Of a stretch of 64,000 bases of DNA, positions 18,913-27,805 are shown piece after piece. The position numbers and the translations under genes are program-made. Numbering within the stretch: position 1 is the stretch's first letter; every line of letters starts with the position of its first letter. The stretch spans positions 3,100,001 to 3,164,000 of the forward strand of contig OZ257140.1 of the NCBI GenBank assembly GCA_965279165.1, read 5' to 3'. Source of the stretch: JBAYIE01 sp965279165. Its GTDB lineage: Bacteria > Bacteroidota > Bacteroidia > UKL13-3. The notes beneath the pieces were generated by a model. That model ran no database searches. It worked only from the letters and a program-made list of their open reading frames with translations, and was not told where the DNA came from.

Positions 18913-20488
18913 AATTTTACGTCTTTTTCATACCCTTAGACATCTAAAGATAATTCAAATTTTCTATCAGGTATATTATAGGGTAATAGGAAAGCCAAAG
19001 TATCATGGTTTTAAAGGTAACGTTGGGGTCCTTGAAAAAGGTATAGGTTCTATACCATTTAGAAATCCTTCTTGTGCTATAACTTTTTCAATTGCTGAAA
19101 TTCAATTTGAGTTTTTAAGTCAAAGGGTCTCATTTAAAAGGGAGTTTATTGATTGGAATTTCAAAGAGAATGGAAAATTATGGACTTACAACCTTAATTA
19201 CTTTGATTTTCTTGCTTATTGTAATAAGGAAGAAGGCGTTTTTTTAATAAAAGATTTTATTGATAAGGCACACTCATCCATTGATGGAGTTGAACCTTAT
19301 CCTACATCATTAAGGCTAGTAAACTGGATTCGATTTTCACTTAAACATAATTATCATTCCATAGAATTCCTGCAATTTCTTCGGTCTGATCTTATTAGGT
19401 TAAAATCCAGACTCGAATATCATATACTCGCAAACCATTTGTTGGAGAATATTTGTGCATTATGGATAGGCTCTTGGTATTTTGGAGATTTAAATTTACA
19501 ACAATTTTCAGGTAAACGCATGTTGAATGAGTTAAAAGAGCAATTTAATAAAGATGGCATGCATTATGAATTGTCACCTATGTATCATATGATATTAATG
19601 GAGCGATTGTTAGATTGTTATTTGATTGTTGGCTCAAATTTTTCAAATTCTACATGTTCAACTCAGGTTTATTCTATGTTGCAACAAATAATTGGGGCAG
19701 GAGTTGGGAAATTGAAATGGTTTTCGATAGGAAATTCTATGCCTGCCTTCGGTGATTCAGTAAATAAGGAGTATACTGGAATATCTCATTTGTTAAATGA
19801 AATTAGTAATACAGGAATTAAAACAATAGAGCCAAATAGTAATGAATCAGGTTACTATAAATTCAAAGCTGACAACATGACTCTTTTTGCAGATTTTGGT
19901 AATATTAGTCCTTCATATCAACCTGGACATACACATGCGGATACGTTCAGTTTTGTTCTTTATGACAAGGGTAAGGAAATAATTTCAGATACAGGGATTA
20001 GTTCTTATTCTGTTGGATTGGTGAGAACACTTGAACGCTCAACAAAAATGCATAATACTGTTACGATTTTAGACAGTAACTCATCGGATGTTTGGGGAGC
20101 ATTCAGAGTAGGTCGCAGGGCTAATGTATTTGACTGTAAATATACAGAATTGTCATTGTCAGCTTGGCATGATGGATTTCTTCCCTTAGGAACGAAACAT
20201 TCTCGGTCTATTAATGTAATTGAAAAAGGCTTTTTTATTGAGGATATAGTAAAATCATCAGCTATTGAAATATTTTCTCATTTGCATTTTAACCCATTTG
20301 TAAAATTAGAATTGGGTTCTGATAGTATATTAATAAATGATAATATTTTATTTACGTGGACGGGGATTGAAAATTGGAAGATGGAAACTTATGAATTTGC
20401 TATCGATTATAATCGAAAGGTTGAATCGAAAAAATGGAATGCACAAGTTTGTCAAAAAAGTACTCTTTTTTTTAATTATATTAACTAA
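18902..20488 (+). CDS. Heparinase II/III-like (alginate lyase-type) protein, non-standard start codon
   Basis: The frame opens after a TAG at 18899 and stays open for 528 residues. The first roughly 179 codons contain no ATG, GTG or TTG, yet encode the conserved N-terminal family region: LRLFHTLRHLK, DWNFKENGKLWTYNLNYFDF, GVEPYPTSLRLVNWI and LEYHILANHLLEN. The first standard codon (TTG 19439) would cut the toroid domain in half. Candidates are ATC at 18902, 4 bp after AGGTGG, or ATT at 18914. The C-terminal part has QPGHTHADTFSF and RSTKMHNTVTI, the heparinase II/III beta-sandwich motifs. No signal peptide is obvious. These proteins in biosynthetic clusters may modify uronate-containing chains. 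It ends in TAATG with the next start. Confidence 0.85.
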   Translation: MLVKILRLFHTLRHLKIIQIFYQVYYRVIGKPKYHGFKGNVGVLEKGIGSIPFRNPSCAITFSIAEIQFEFLSQRVSFKREFIDWNFKENGKLWTYNLNYFDFLAYCNKEEGVFLIKDFIDKAHSSIDGVEPYPTSLRLVNWIRFSLKHNYHSIEFLQFLRSDLIRLKSRLEYHILANHLLENICALWIGSWYFGDLNLQQFSGKRMLNELKEQFNKDGMHYELSPMYHMILMERLLDCYLIVGSNFSNSTCSTQVYSMLQQIIGAGVGKLKWFSIGNSMPAFGDSVNKEYTGISHLLNEISNTGIKTIEPNSNESGYYKFKADNMTLFADFGNISPSYQPGHTHADTFSFVLYDKGKEIISDTGISSYSVGLVRTLERSTKMHNTVTILDSNSSDVWGAFRVGRRANVFDCKYTELSLSAWHDGFLPLGTKHSRSINVIEKGFFIEDIVKSSAIEIFSHLHFNPFVKLELGSDSILINDNILFTWTGIENWKMETYEFAIDYNRKVESKKWNAQVCQKSTLFFNYIN

Positions 20489-21597
20489 TGAAAATAGATT
20501 TAATAGCTGGTGCAAGGCCTAATTTTATGAAAATTGCACCTATTATTGATGCCTTAAAAGAAGCATCAAGGCTCGGTGGTAACCTAAGCTTTCGCTTAAT
20601 TCATACTGGGCAACATTATGACAAGAATATGTCGGAAAATTTTTTTCATGAACTAGGAATTCCAGAACCGGATTATAATTTAGAAGCTGGAGGAGGAACC
20701 CAGGCTGAACAAACTGCCAAAATAATGATGGGATATGAGAGTTTGTTAATGAAAGAGAACTCAAACTTGTGTTTGGTAGTTGGGGATGTTACTTCTACAA
20801 TGGCTTGTTCCATTGTTGCTAAAAAGATGATGGTAAAAGTGGCCCATGTTGAGGCAGGAATAAGGTCTGGTGATATATCAATGCCTGAAGAAATAAATAG
20901 ACTAGTTACTGATTCAATTACAGATTATTTCTTTACAACTTCTGAAGTTGCAAATCAAAATTTGCTCAAACAAGGAATAGATTTAACATCTATTTATTTT
21001 GTTGGAAATACTATGATTGATACTCTTTTAAAACAACAATCAAAGTTTAGAAAGCCACAGTTTTGGGATGAATTTAGTCTTGAACCACAGAGTTTTATTG
21101 TACTAACACTTCATCGGCCATCAAATGTTGATAACGGAAATCAATTTATTAGACTAATTGAAGAAATTATTGCTCACAGTAACGATAAAAAATTGGTATT
21201 TCCAGTGCATCCTCGTACCAGGAAAATTATGGAGCAACATAATATAAATTCAGATAGGCTAATAGTTGTAGATCCAATGTCATATCTCGAATTCAATTAT
21301 TTAGTTAAAAATTCTTTTGCTGTTGTGACGGACTCGGGTGGCATTACTGAAGAAACAACTGTTATGGGAATTCCTTGCATGACATTACGGAATAGTACAG
21401 AACGTCCCGAAACGTGTACCATAGGTACAAATGAATTGATAGGTACAGATCCATCAGCTATTAAAGTTAATATGTTAAAACTGTTTGAAGGTAAATGGAA
21501 AAAAGGAGGCATCCCTCCCAAATGGGATGGTAATACCGCTAAAAGAATTGTTGAAGTATTACAAAATCTGAATACAAATGAGAATATTGGTTCTTAG
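20488..21597 (+). CDS. wecB: UDP-N-acetylglucosamine 2-epimerase (non-hydrolysing, WecB-like)
   Basis: The 369-residue enzyme has GARPNFMKIAPII (8-20), LIHTGQHYD (38-44), VVGDVTSTMA (98-107, Asp100), HVEAGIRSGD (Glu122) and MPEEINR (132-138), then PVHPRT and TDSGGITEETTVMGIPC in the C-terminal domain. This is the WecB pattern, interconverting UDP-GlcNAc and UDP-ManNAc. The ATG overlaps the previous stop (TAATG) and the 3' end overlaps the next gene by 20 bp. A hydrolysing NeuC/LegG-like activity cannot be excluded from sequence alone. Confidence 0.9.
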   Translation: MKIDLIAGARPNFMKIAPIIDALKEASRLGGNLSFRLIHTGQHYDKNMSENFFHELGIPEPDYNLEAGGGTQAEQTAKIMMGYESLLMKENSNLCLVVGDVTSTMACSIVAKKMMVKVAHVEAGIRSGDISMPEEINRLVTDSITDYFFTTSEVANQNLLKQGIDLTSIYFVGNTMIDTLLKQQSKFRKPQFWDEFSLEPQSFIVLTLHRPSNVDNGNQFIRLIEEIIAHSNDKKLVFPVHPRTRKIMEQHNINSDRLIVVDPMSYLEFNYLVKNSFAVVTDSGGITEETTVMGIPCMTLRNSTERPETCTIGTNELIGTDPSAIKVNMLKLFEGKWKKGGIPPKWDGNTAKRIVEVLQNLNTNENIGS

Positions 21598-22753
21598 TTA
21601 CTTTTTCGAACCCGACCTTTCTGCTGGTTCTTTTAGGAATTCAGCTTTAATTAAAACTTTAGAAAAAAAACCTGAGATTAGCAGTATTGATGTAATTACA
21701 ACTTTTCCAAATCGTTATAGTAGTTTCAAAGCTGAGGTTGAAAAGTTAGAAAATCGGGGTAAAACAACAATTTATCGGATAGCAGTTCCAGAACATAAGA
21801 ATGGACTATTTGATCAAATTCTATCATTTCGTAAATATTTTAATGAAGTTAATCGTTTGGTTTCCAATAAGGAGTATGATATTGTATATGCATCTTCTTC
21901 CAAATTGTTTACAGCCTTCTTAGGTCGAATAATTGCTAAAAGAAAAAGGCTTCCTTTATATTTAGATATAAGAGACATTTTTGTTGATTCAATTGGAGAT
22001 TTACTCAAAGGGAAGCCTTATTTACCGCTATTAAAAATTATTTTAACTCAATTTGAAAAGTTTACTTTTTCAAGAGCGACACATATTAATTTAGTATCAG
22101 AAGGATTTAAGACTTATTTCGAAAGATATAAACAACCTAATTACACTTATTACACAAATGGAATTGATAATGAATTTTTAACTAAACCAAAGTTACAAGT
22201 CAACAATAATTTAAATAAAGTTAAGGTAATTACTTATGCCGGTAATATTGGTGAAGGTCAAGGTTTACATGCAATTATTCCAGAAGCTGCATCAAGACTT
22301 GAAGGTAGATTTACTTTTCAGGTAATTGGTGCAGGTGGAGCAAAGAATAAATTAGTAGAAGAATTAGAGAAGCGAGCGTTAAATAATGTAACTATTCTGG
22401 ATCCTGTTAAGAGAATAGAACTCATTCAAATTTATGAACAATCTGACTATTTGTTTTTACACTTAAATAATTTCAAAGCATTTGAAAATGTTTTACCTTC
22501 CAAGTTATTTGAATATGCAGTATTTGATAAACCTATTATTGCAGGAGTTGGTGGGTATGCAGCTAAATTTATCAGGGATAATATTGAAAACAAGATTTTG
22601 TTTAAGCCATGTGATGTTGAATCGTTTATAGAACAAATCAATTTATTTGAATATTCTAATAGCATTAGAGCTAAATTTATTGCTGATTATAACAGAGATA
22701 TAATTATGAATAACTTGGCTGATACAATTATTACTTATGCAAAGTTACAATAG
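21578..22753 (+). CDS. Glycosyltransferase family 4 (WbuB-like)
   Basis: The 391-residue protein begins RILVLSYFFEPDLSAGSFRN, a signature N-terminus of WbuB/WcaI-type GT4 enzymes, and has YLDIRDIFVDSIGDLL near 128-143, VKVITYAGNIGEGQGLHAII (donor domain start) and YEQSDYLFLHLNNFKAFENVLPSKLFEYAVFDKPI, containing the E-x7-E region. WbuB enzymes typically transfer a FucNAc-type amino sugar. It overlaps wecB by 20 bp, so the two are likely co-translated. Confidence 0.9.
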   Translation: MRILVLSYFFEPDLSAGSFRNSALIKTLEKKPEISSIDVITTFPNRYSSFKAEVEKLENRGKTTIYRIAVPEHKNGLFDQILSFRKYFNEVNRLVSNKEYDIVYASSSKLFTAFLGRIIAKRKRLPLYLDIRDIFVDSIGDLLKGKPYLPLLKIILTQFEKFTFSRATHINLVSEGFKTYFERYKQPNYTYYTNGIDNEFLTKPKLQVNNNLNKVKVITYAGNIGEGQGLHAIIPEAASRLEGRFTFQVIGAGGAKNKLVEELEKRALNNVTILDPVKRIELIQIYEQSDYLFLHLNNFKAFENVLPSKLFEYAVFDKPIIAGVGGYAAKFIRDNIENKILFKPCDVESFIEQINLFEYSNSIRAKFIADYNRDIIMNNLADTIITYAKLQ

Positions 22754-22770
22754 AACATTTTATTCATAAC

Positions 22771-23973
22771 ATGATAGGTTTATTCAATCAAAATGTATTT
22801 TTAAAAGAGCTGTTTAAAAGAGAATCATTCTTTCATTCGGATATTATATACAGATCGGATGAATTGAAAGATGCAATTTTCAATAAATCTATTTTAGTTA
22901 TAGGGGGAGCAGGTTCAATAGGCTCTAGTTATATAAAAGAAATTTTACATTTTCGGCCTGCAAAACTTGTTGTAGTTGATATTCATGAAAATGGATTGAC
23001 AGAGCTAACTAGAGAATTAAGAAGCAGCAATTTATTAGATCAGGAAATAGATTATAGGACATATCCAATTGATTATCGAGATAGCCTTTTTGATAAACTT
23101 TTTATACATGAAAAAGGATTTACAATTGTGGCAAATTTTGCAGCACACAAACATGTGCGTACTGAAAGGGATATTTATTCTATTGAGGCCCTTTTAAGAA
23201 ATAATGTGTTTGGAGCAATTAAATTAATAGAATTACTCACTACTTATCCTCCTTTATATTTCTTTAGCACTTCTACTGATAAAGCGACTAATCCGATAAA
23301 TATTATGGGGGCCTCCAAAAAGTTAATGGAGAAAATAATACTCTCATCTAAAGTTAAATTTAGAGTAACAACTGCAAGGTTCGCAAATGTTGCCTTTTCA
23401 AATGGCAGCTTATTAGAAGGATTTATTAACAGGATTAATAAGTTACAACCTATAGCTTGTCCGTCTGACATTAAGCGCTATTTCGTTACTCCTGAGGAGT
23501 CCGGAATGATTTGTATTTTGGCAACTTTTTTTGGACAATCCGGAGATATATTTTACCCTAAATTAATCCATTCCAAGGATGAATTTTATTTCAAGAACAT
23601 TGCTTTGTCTTTGTTGAATTATTTAGGTTATAAACCCTTGTTATGTAAAAGTGAAGCAGAAGCTAAGTCAATTGAAATATTAAAAGAAAACGAATTCTAT
23701 CCTGTTTATTTTTATAATTCAGACACTTCAGGTGAAAAGCTTTATGAAGAGTTTTATGATGAAAATGATAATTGTAATTGGGATTTGTTTGAATCACTTG
23801 GAGTTATAAGGAATGGTTTGGATGGAATTAAGACTATTGAAATAGTTTCGAAATTTGAATTACTTTTTTCCAAAAGTAATTTGCAAAAGGAGGAAATTGT
23901 AGAACTTATTAAAGAGTTCGTTCCTGAATTTATTTATTTTGAGGCGGGTAAAAATCTTGATCAAAGAATGTAG
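22771..23973 (+). CDS. UDP-N-acetylglucosamine 4,6-dehydratase family (CapD/LegB-like)
   Basis: The 400-residue extended SDR has the NAD loop VIGGAGSIGSSY (43-54), NFAAHKHVRTERD and FSTSTDKATNPINIMGASKKL. The MGASK sequence replaces the usual YxxxK, as in WbpM/CapD/FlaA1-type dehydratases, which use UDP-GlcNAc. These make the UDP-4-keto-6-deoxy sugar that the next gene's aminotransferase would aminate. It starts 17 bp after the GT4. The roughly 100 residues after the core may be an oligomerisation segment. Confidence 0.88.
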   Translation: MIGLFNQNVFLKELFKRESFFHSDIIYRSDELKDAIFNKSILVIGGAGSIGSSYIKEILHFRPAKLVVVDIHENGLTELTRELRSSNLLDQEIDYRTYPIDYRDSLFDKLFIHEKGFTIVANFAAHKHVRTERDIYSIEALLRNNVFGAIKLIELLTTYPPLYFFSTSTDKATNPINIMGASKKLMEKIILSSKVKFRVTTARFANVAFSNGSLLEGFINRINKLQPIACPSDIKRYFVTPEESGMICILATFFGQSGDIFYPKLIHSKDEFYFKNIALSLLNYLGYKPLLCKSEAEAKSIEILKENEFYPVYFYNSDTSGEKLYEEFYDENDNCNWDLFESLGVIRNGLDGIKTIEIVSKFELLFSKSNLQKEEIVELIKEFVPEFIYFEAGKNLDQRM

Positions 23974-24028
23974 CTAAAGGCTATCATTTGATAACAGTTA
24001 ACTTAATATCGAAATGTTGAACTAATTT

Positions 24029-25162
24029 ATGACACAACTCTCAGGACCAAATATCAAAGGTAACGAATGGAAGTATGTAAAGGATTGTCTGGATAGCGGT
24101 TGGGTATCTTCTGTGGGATCTTATGTTACCAGATTTGAAGAGTTAATTGCTGAATTCGTTCAGGCAAAATTTGCAGTTGCAACTTCAAACGGAACCAGTG
24201 CCATTCATATTTCTTTACTACTGTCTGGTGTTAGGTTTAATGACCTGGTTATTGCACCCAATCTTACTTTTGTTGCTCCAATAAATGCGATAACCTATTT
24301 AGGTGCAGAACCAATTTTGATAGATGTATCGGAATCCGACTGGCAAATGGATACTGTTTTGTTAAAAAGATTTTTTGAGGAGCAAACTTTTCAACGTGAC
24401 AATTCATGTTACCATAAAGCAGATAATCGCCGAATTCAAGCCATTTTACCGATACATATATTAGGTAATATGTGCAATATGGATGAAATCATGCTGCTAG
24501 CAGAATTGCATAATGTTATTGTAATTGAGGATTCTACCGAAGCATTGGGATCTCTTTATAACCATAAACACAGTGGAACATTTGGATTATGTGGTACTTT
24601 TAGTTTCAATGGAAATAAAATTATCACTACAGGAGGTGGCGGAATGATTGTAACCAATAATGAGCTTATCGCCAAAAGAGCGAAGCATTTAACTACCCAA
24701 GCAAAATCAGATTCGTTTGAATACATTCACGATGAAATAGGATACAATTATCGTTTGGTAAATGTGCTTGCAGCCATCGGTGTAGGTCAGATGGAAAATT
24801 TACCTGCCTTTATAACCAGAAAGAAGGAAATTGATACTTTTTATAAATCTGAGCTACAAGGAATCGGTGATATTACATTTCAAATGCAGTTGCCTAAGGT
24901 TAATTCTAATAATTGGTTATTTACGATCAGAAGTGGTAAACAAAAAGAATTGTTAAATAAATTAAATGAAAGCCACCTTCAATCTAGGCCATTATGGGTT
25001 CCGATGAATAGGTTACCAATGTTTAATCGCTTGAAGTATTATACAAAGACTGATGTAACAGATGTTTTATATAAGGAATGCTTAAGTATTCCATGTTCAA
25101 CTGATATAACCTTACAAGAATTAGAATTAGTAATTAAAACAATAAAAACTTGCTTTAATTAG
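24029..25162 (+). CDS. DegT/DnrJ/EryC1-type sugar aminotransferase (LegC-like)
   Basis: The 377-residue PLP enzyme shows DSGWVSSVGSYVTRFE (22-37), ATSNGTSAIHISLLL, VIEDSTEALGS (Asp168) and SFNGNKIITTGGGGMIV with the Schiff-base Lys197. The start and spacing resemble the LegC/NHT branch of sugar aminotransferases, which form UDP-4-amino-4,6-dideoxy sugars from a 4-keto precursor. It follows the 4,6-dehydratase by 55 bp, a natural pair for a bacillosamine- or legionaminic-type pathway. It is the last gene of the polysaccharide block. Confidence 0.9.
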   Translation: MTQLSGPNIKGNEWKYVKDCLDSGWVSSVGSYVTRFEELIAEFVQAKFAVATSNGTSAIHISLLLSGVRFNDLVIAPNLTFVAPINAITYLGAEPILIDVSESDWQMDTVLLKRFFEEQTFQRDNSCYHKADNRRIQAILPIHILGNMCNMDEIMLLAELHNVIVIEDSTEALGSLYNHKHSGTFGLCGTFSFNGNKIITTGGGGMIVTNNELIAKRAKHLTTQAKSDSFEYIHDEIGYNYRLVNVLAAIGVGQMENLPAFITRKKEIDTFYKSELQGIGDITFQMQLPKVNSNNWLFTIRSGKQKELLNKLNESHLQSRPLWVPMNRLPMFNRLKYYTKTDVTDVLYKECLSIPCSTDITLQELELVIKTIKTCFN

Positions 25163-25196
25163 GATTCCATCTCTCAATTTTTATGGGTTTCTTGAT

Positions 25197-25220
25197 ACTG
25201 TCATGGTGATTACAGTTTTT
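25197..25220 (+). terminator. Weak possible terminator after the polysaccharide locus
   Basis: ACTGT and ACAGT form a 5-bp stem with a 10-base loop followed by a run of five T residues, 35 bp after the LegC-like stop. The stem is short, so this is tentative; the rest of the 142-bp gap before metF shows nothing recognisable and no SAM-riboswitch-like core was seen. Confidence 0.3.
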
Positions 25221-25304
25221 AAAACACATTATTTTAGAATGATTAGATATTAAATATTTTATTAATTTCATTTAATAGAATTCATTATCCGTCTTGTTTG
25301 AAGC

Positions 25305-26258
25305 ATGAAAATAACTGAATATATAAAAAACGCAAAAGATACCCTTTTCTCAATAGAAATACTTCCTCCATTAAAAGGTAAAGATATTCAAACCTTATTT
25401 CATGGGATTGACCCTTTGATGGAGTTTAAGCCTGCTTTTATTGATGTTACCTATCACCGAGAGGAATTTATTTTGAGAAGAAATCTTCAAGGAGGCGAAG
25501 ATAAAGTACATACCCGAAAAAGACCGGGTACGGTTGCTATTTGTGCTGCTTTGATGAATAAATACGGAGTAGAAGCTGTACCTCATTTAATCTGTGGTGG
25601 ATTTAGTAAGGAAGAAACAGAAAATGCATTGATAGACCTAAATTTTCTAGGTATAAAAAACGTATTGGTTTTAAGAGGCGATGCCATGAAAAACGAAACC
25701 AGTTTTGTACCTGAACCTGATGGAAATAAAGATTCATTGGAATTATTGCATCAAGTAAAAAACATGAATGTAGGAAAATACCTTGATGAAGATTTGGAAA
25801 ATGCAAGTCCAACAAATTTTTGTGCAGGGGTAGCAGGATACCCGGAAAAACATTTCGAAGCTGTTGATTTAAACAGTGATTTAAATTGGCTCAAAGCAAA
25901 GGTGGATGCAGGAGCCGATTATATTGTTACCCAATTGTTTTTTGATAATAATAAGTATTTTCGGTTTGTTGATGCGTGTCGCAAAGGCGGAATAAATATT
26001 CCAATCATTCCTGGTTTAAAACCATTGGCAACTCGTAAACAACTTACCGGATTGGCAAATATTTTTCATATAGAAATGCCGGAAGATTTGGTAAAAGCCG
26101 TTGATAATTGTGCAGATGACAAAGCCATCAAACAAATTGGAATTGAATGGGCTATTCAACAATCCAAAGAATTAAAGGCTGCGAAGGTTCCAGTTTTGCA
26201 TTACTATACAATGGGATTAAGCGAAGCAACTAAAGCAATTGCAAGTGAGGTTTTTTAA
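25305..26258 (+). CDS. metF: Methylenetetrahydrofolate reductase
   Basis: The 317-residue protein matches the length and fold of MetF, the FAD enzyme that reduces 5,10-methylene-THF to 5-methyl-THF for methionine synthesis. The catalytic Glu is in FSIEILPP (Glu18), followed by FIDVTYHREE, VPHLICGGFSKEE, VLRGD near 122 and DAGADYIVTQLFFDN near 200. metK follows in the same direction, joining methionine and S-adenosylmethionine supply. It is the first housekeeping gene after the polysaccharide block. Confidence 0.96.
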   Translation: MKITEYIKNAKDTLFSIEILPPLKGKDIQTLFHGIDPLMEFKPAFIDVTYHREEFILRRNLQGGEDKVHTRKRPGTVAICAALMNKYGVEAVPHLICGGFSKEETENALIDLNFLGIKNVLVLRGDAMKNETSFVPEPDGNKDSLELLHQVKNMNVGKYLDEDLENASPTNFCAGVAGYPEKHFEAVDLNSDLNWLKAKVDAGADYIVTQLFFDNNKYFRFVDACRKGGINIPIIPGLKPLATRKQLTGLANIFHIEMPEDLVKAVDNCADDKAIKQIGIEWAIQQSKELKAAKVPVLHYYTMGLSEATKAIASEVF

Positions 26259-26296
26259 CGATATTAAACTTGACTTTTTTACTTGGTTGAAATCCC

Positions 26297-26304
26297 TATT
26301 TTTG
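26297..26304 (+). promoter_or_regulatory. Possible -7 promoter element for metK
   Basis: TATTTTTG fits the Bacteroidota -7 consensus TAnnTTTG and lies 44 bp before the metK ATG. A TTGAC lies 22 bp further upstream as a loose -33 candidate. The spacing is longer than the typical 19, so support is moderate. Confidence 0.4.
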
Positions 26305-26348
26305 CGCCTCAGTTATTATTTCACTTAATTTAAACATAAACCCAACAT

Positions 26349-27602
26349 ATGTCCTATTTATTTACTTCAGAGTCGGTTAGCGAAGGGCATCCCGACAAAG
26401 TTGCCGATCAGATTTCTGATGCATTAATTGATAATTTTTTAGCTTTTGATCCCGATTCAAAAGTTGCCTGCGAAACGCTGGTAACTACCGGTCAGGTTAT
26501 CCTTGCCGGAGAAGTTAAATCACGTGCTTACCTGGATGTTCAAACCATTGCCCGCGATGTGATCAAGAAAATTGGTTATACCAAGTCTGAATATATGTTC
26601 GAAGCCAACTCTTGCGGTGTGCTTTCTGCCATTCACGAACAATCTGCAGATATTAACCAAGGTGTGGACCGCAAAAAGAAACAAGACCAAGGTGCCGGCG
26701 ACCAAGGAATGATGTTTGGTTATGCCACCGCTGAAACGGAAGATTATATGCCACTTGCTCTCGATCTGGCACACAAAATACTGATTGAATTGGCAGCATT
26801 ACGCCGCGAAAACAAAGCGATTAAATATTTACGTCCGGATGCAAAATCGCAAGTAACCCTCGAATACAACGATAAAAACCAACCGGTTCGCATCGATTCT
26901 ATTGTGGTTTCAACCCAACACGATGATTTTGATACCGAACCTAAAATGTTGGCCAAAATCAAGGAAGACATTATCAAGATTCTTATCCCACGTGTAAAAA
27001 CCAAATACAAGAAATTTGCCAAATTGTTTAACAACGATATTTATTACCATATCAACCCAACCGGAAAATTTGTAATCGGCGGACCGCATGGGGATACCGG
27101 CTTAACTGGACGTAAAATTATTGTAGATACATACGGTGGTAAAGGTGCTCACGGTGGTGGTGCATTCTCAGGTAAAGATCCAAGTAAAGTAGATAGAAGT
27201 GCTGCGTATGCTACGCGTCACATAGCTAAAAACCTGGTTGCAGCAGGATTGTGTACAGAAGTATTGGTACAGGTATCGTATGCCATTGGTGTAAAAGATC
27301 CAATGGGTGTATATATCAACACATACGGAACATCCAAAGTTAAAATGAGCGATGGAGACCTGGCTAAAAAGGTAGAAAAGATTTTCGATATGACTCCTTA
27401 TGGTATCGAAACCCGTTTAAAACTGCGTAATCCTATTTATAGCGAAACTGCTGCATACGGACATATGGGACGTAAAAACGAAATCGTAAGCAAAACATTT
27501 ACCTCTCCGGATGGTAAAAAAATCACCAAGAAAGTAGAGTTGTTTACTTGGGAAAAACTCGACTTTGTTGACAAGGTAAAAAAGGAATTTAAACTGGCAT
27601 AA
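26349..27602 (+). CDS. metK: S-adenosylmethionine synthetase
   Basis: The 417-residue enzyme contains SEGHPDKVADQISDA (11-25, His14 and Asp16), GAGDQGMMFGYA near 117, and the phosphate-loop region GGPHGDTGLTGRKIIVDTYG with GGGAFSGKDPSKVDRSAAY near 280. It makes S-adenosylmethionine from methionine and ATP. It is about 20-30 residues longer than many bacterial versions. Codon third positions look richer in G and C than in the polysaccharide genes, as expected of a well-expressed core gene. Confidence 0.97.
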   Translation: MSYLFTSESVSEGHPDKVADQISDALIDNFLAFDPDSKVACETLVTTGQVILAGEVKSRAYLDVQTIARDVIKKIGYTKSEYMFEANSCGVLSAIHEQSADINQGVDRKKKQDQGAGDQGMMFGYATAETEDYMPLALDLAHKILIELAALRRENKAIKYLRPDAKSQVTLEYNDKNQPVRIDSIVVSTQHDDFDTEPKMLAKIKEDIIKILIPRVKTKYKKFAKLFNNDIYYHINPTGKFVIGGPHGDTGLTGRKIIVDTYGGKGAHGGGAFSGKDPSKVDRSAAYATRHIAKNLVAAGLCTEVLVQVSYAIGVKDPMGVYINTYGTSKVKMSDGDLAKKVEKIFDMTPYGIETRLKLRNPIYSETAAYGHMGRKNEIVSKTFTSPDGKKITKKVELFTWEKLDFVDKVKKEFKLA

Positions 27603-27620
27603 TTGACATATACATGCATT

Positions 27621-27661
27621 AAAACAACCCTGAAATAAATCATTTCGGGGTTGTTTTTTTT
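27621..27661 (+). terminator. Rho-independent terminator after metK
   Basis: AACAACCCTGAAAT pairs with ATTTCGGGGTTGTT (14 pairs including one G-T) around a 5-base loop, followed by a T run. The A run upstream also makes it able to work in the reverse direction. It starts 18 bp after the metK stop. Confidence 0.9.
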
Positions 27662-27717
27662 ATCTCGAATCAGGAAATAATAATAAGTAAATTTAATAAC
27701 TGAATGAGAACGAAACT

Positions 27718-27740
27718 AGGAGCCCACCGGCTCCTTTTTT
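27718..27740 (+). terminator. Second hairpin terminator between metK and ligA
   Basis: A perfect 7-bp stem AGGAGCC/GGCTCCT with loop CACC is followed by six T residues. Lying about 60 bp after the first terminator and 66 bp before ligA, it either backs up the metK terminator or ends a short transcript starting in this gap. Confidence 0.75.
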
Positions 27741-27805
27741 ATGTAATAAACTTTTTCTTAGCTTTATGAAATACTTAATTGATGTATTTTTGATGCAATT
27801 AACCC

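Noticed and set aside
19439..20488. Heparinase-like gene starting at the first TTG
   Set aside because: This would cut the conserved N-terminal half of the toroid domain, which is encoded in the same open frame upstream.
26259..26348. SAM riboswitch upstream of metK
   Set aside because: The 90-bp gap is too short and lacks the paired helices of known SAM riboswitches; only a promoter-like motif is seen.
26744..27034. 96-codon frame opposite metK
   Set aside because: It is antisense to the conserved enzyme core, with no independent support.
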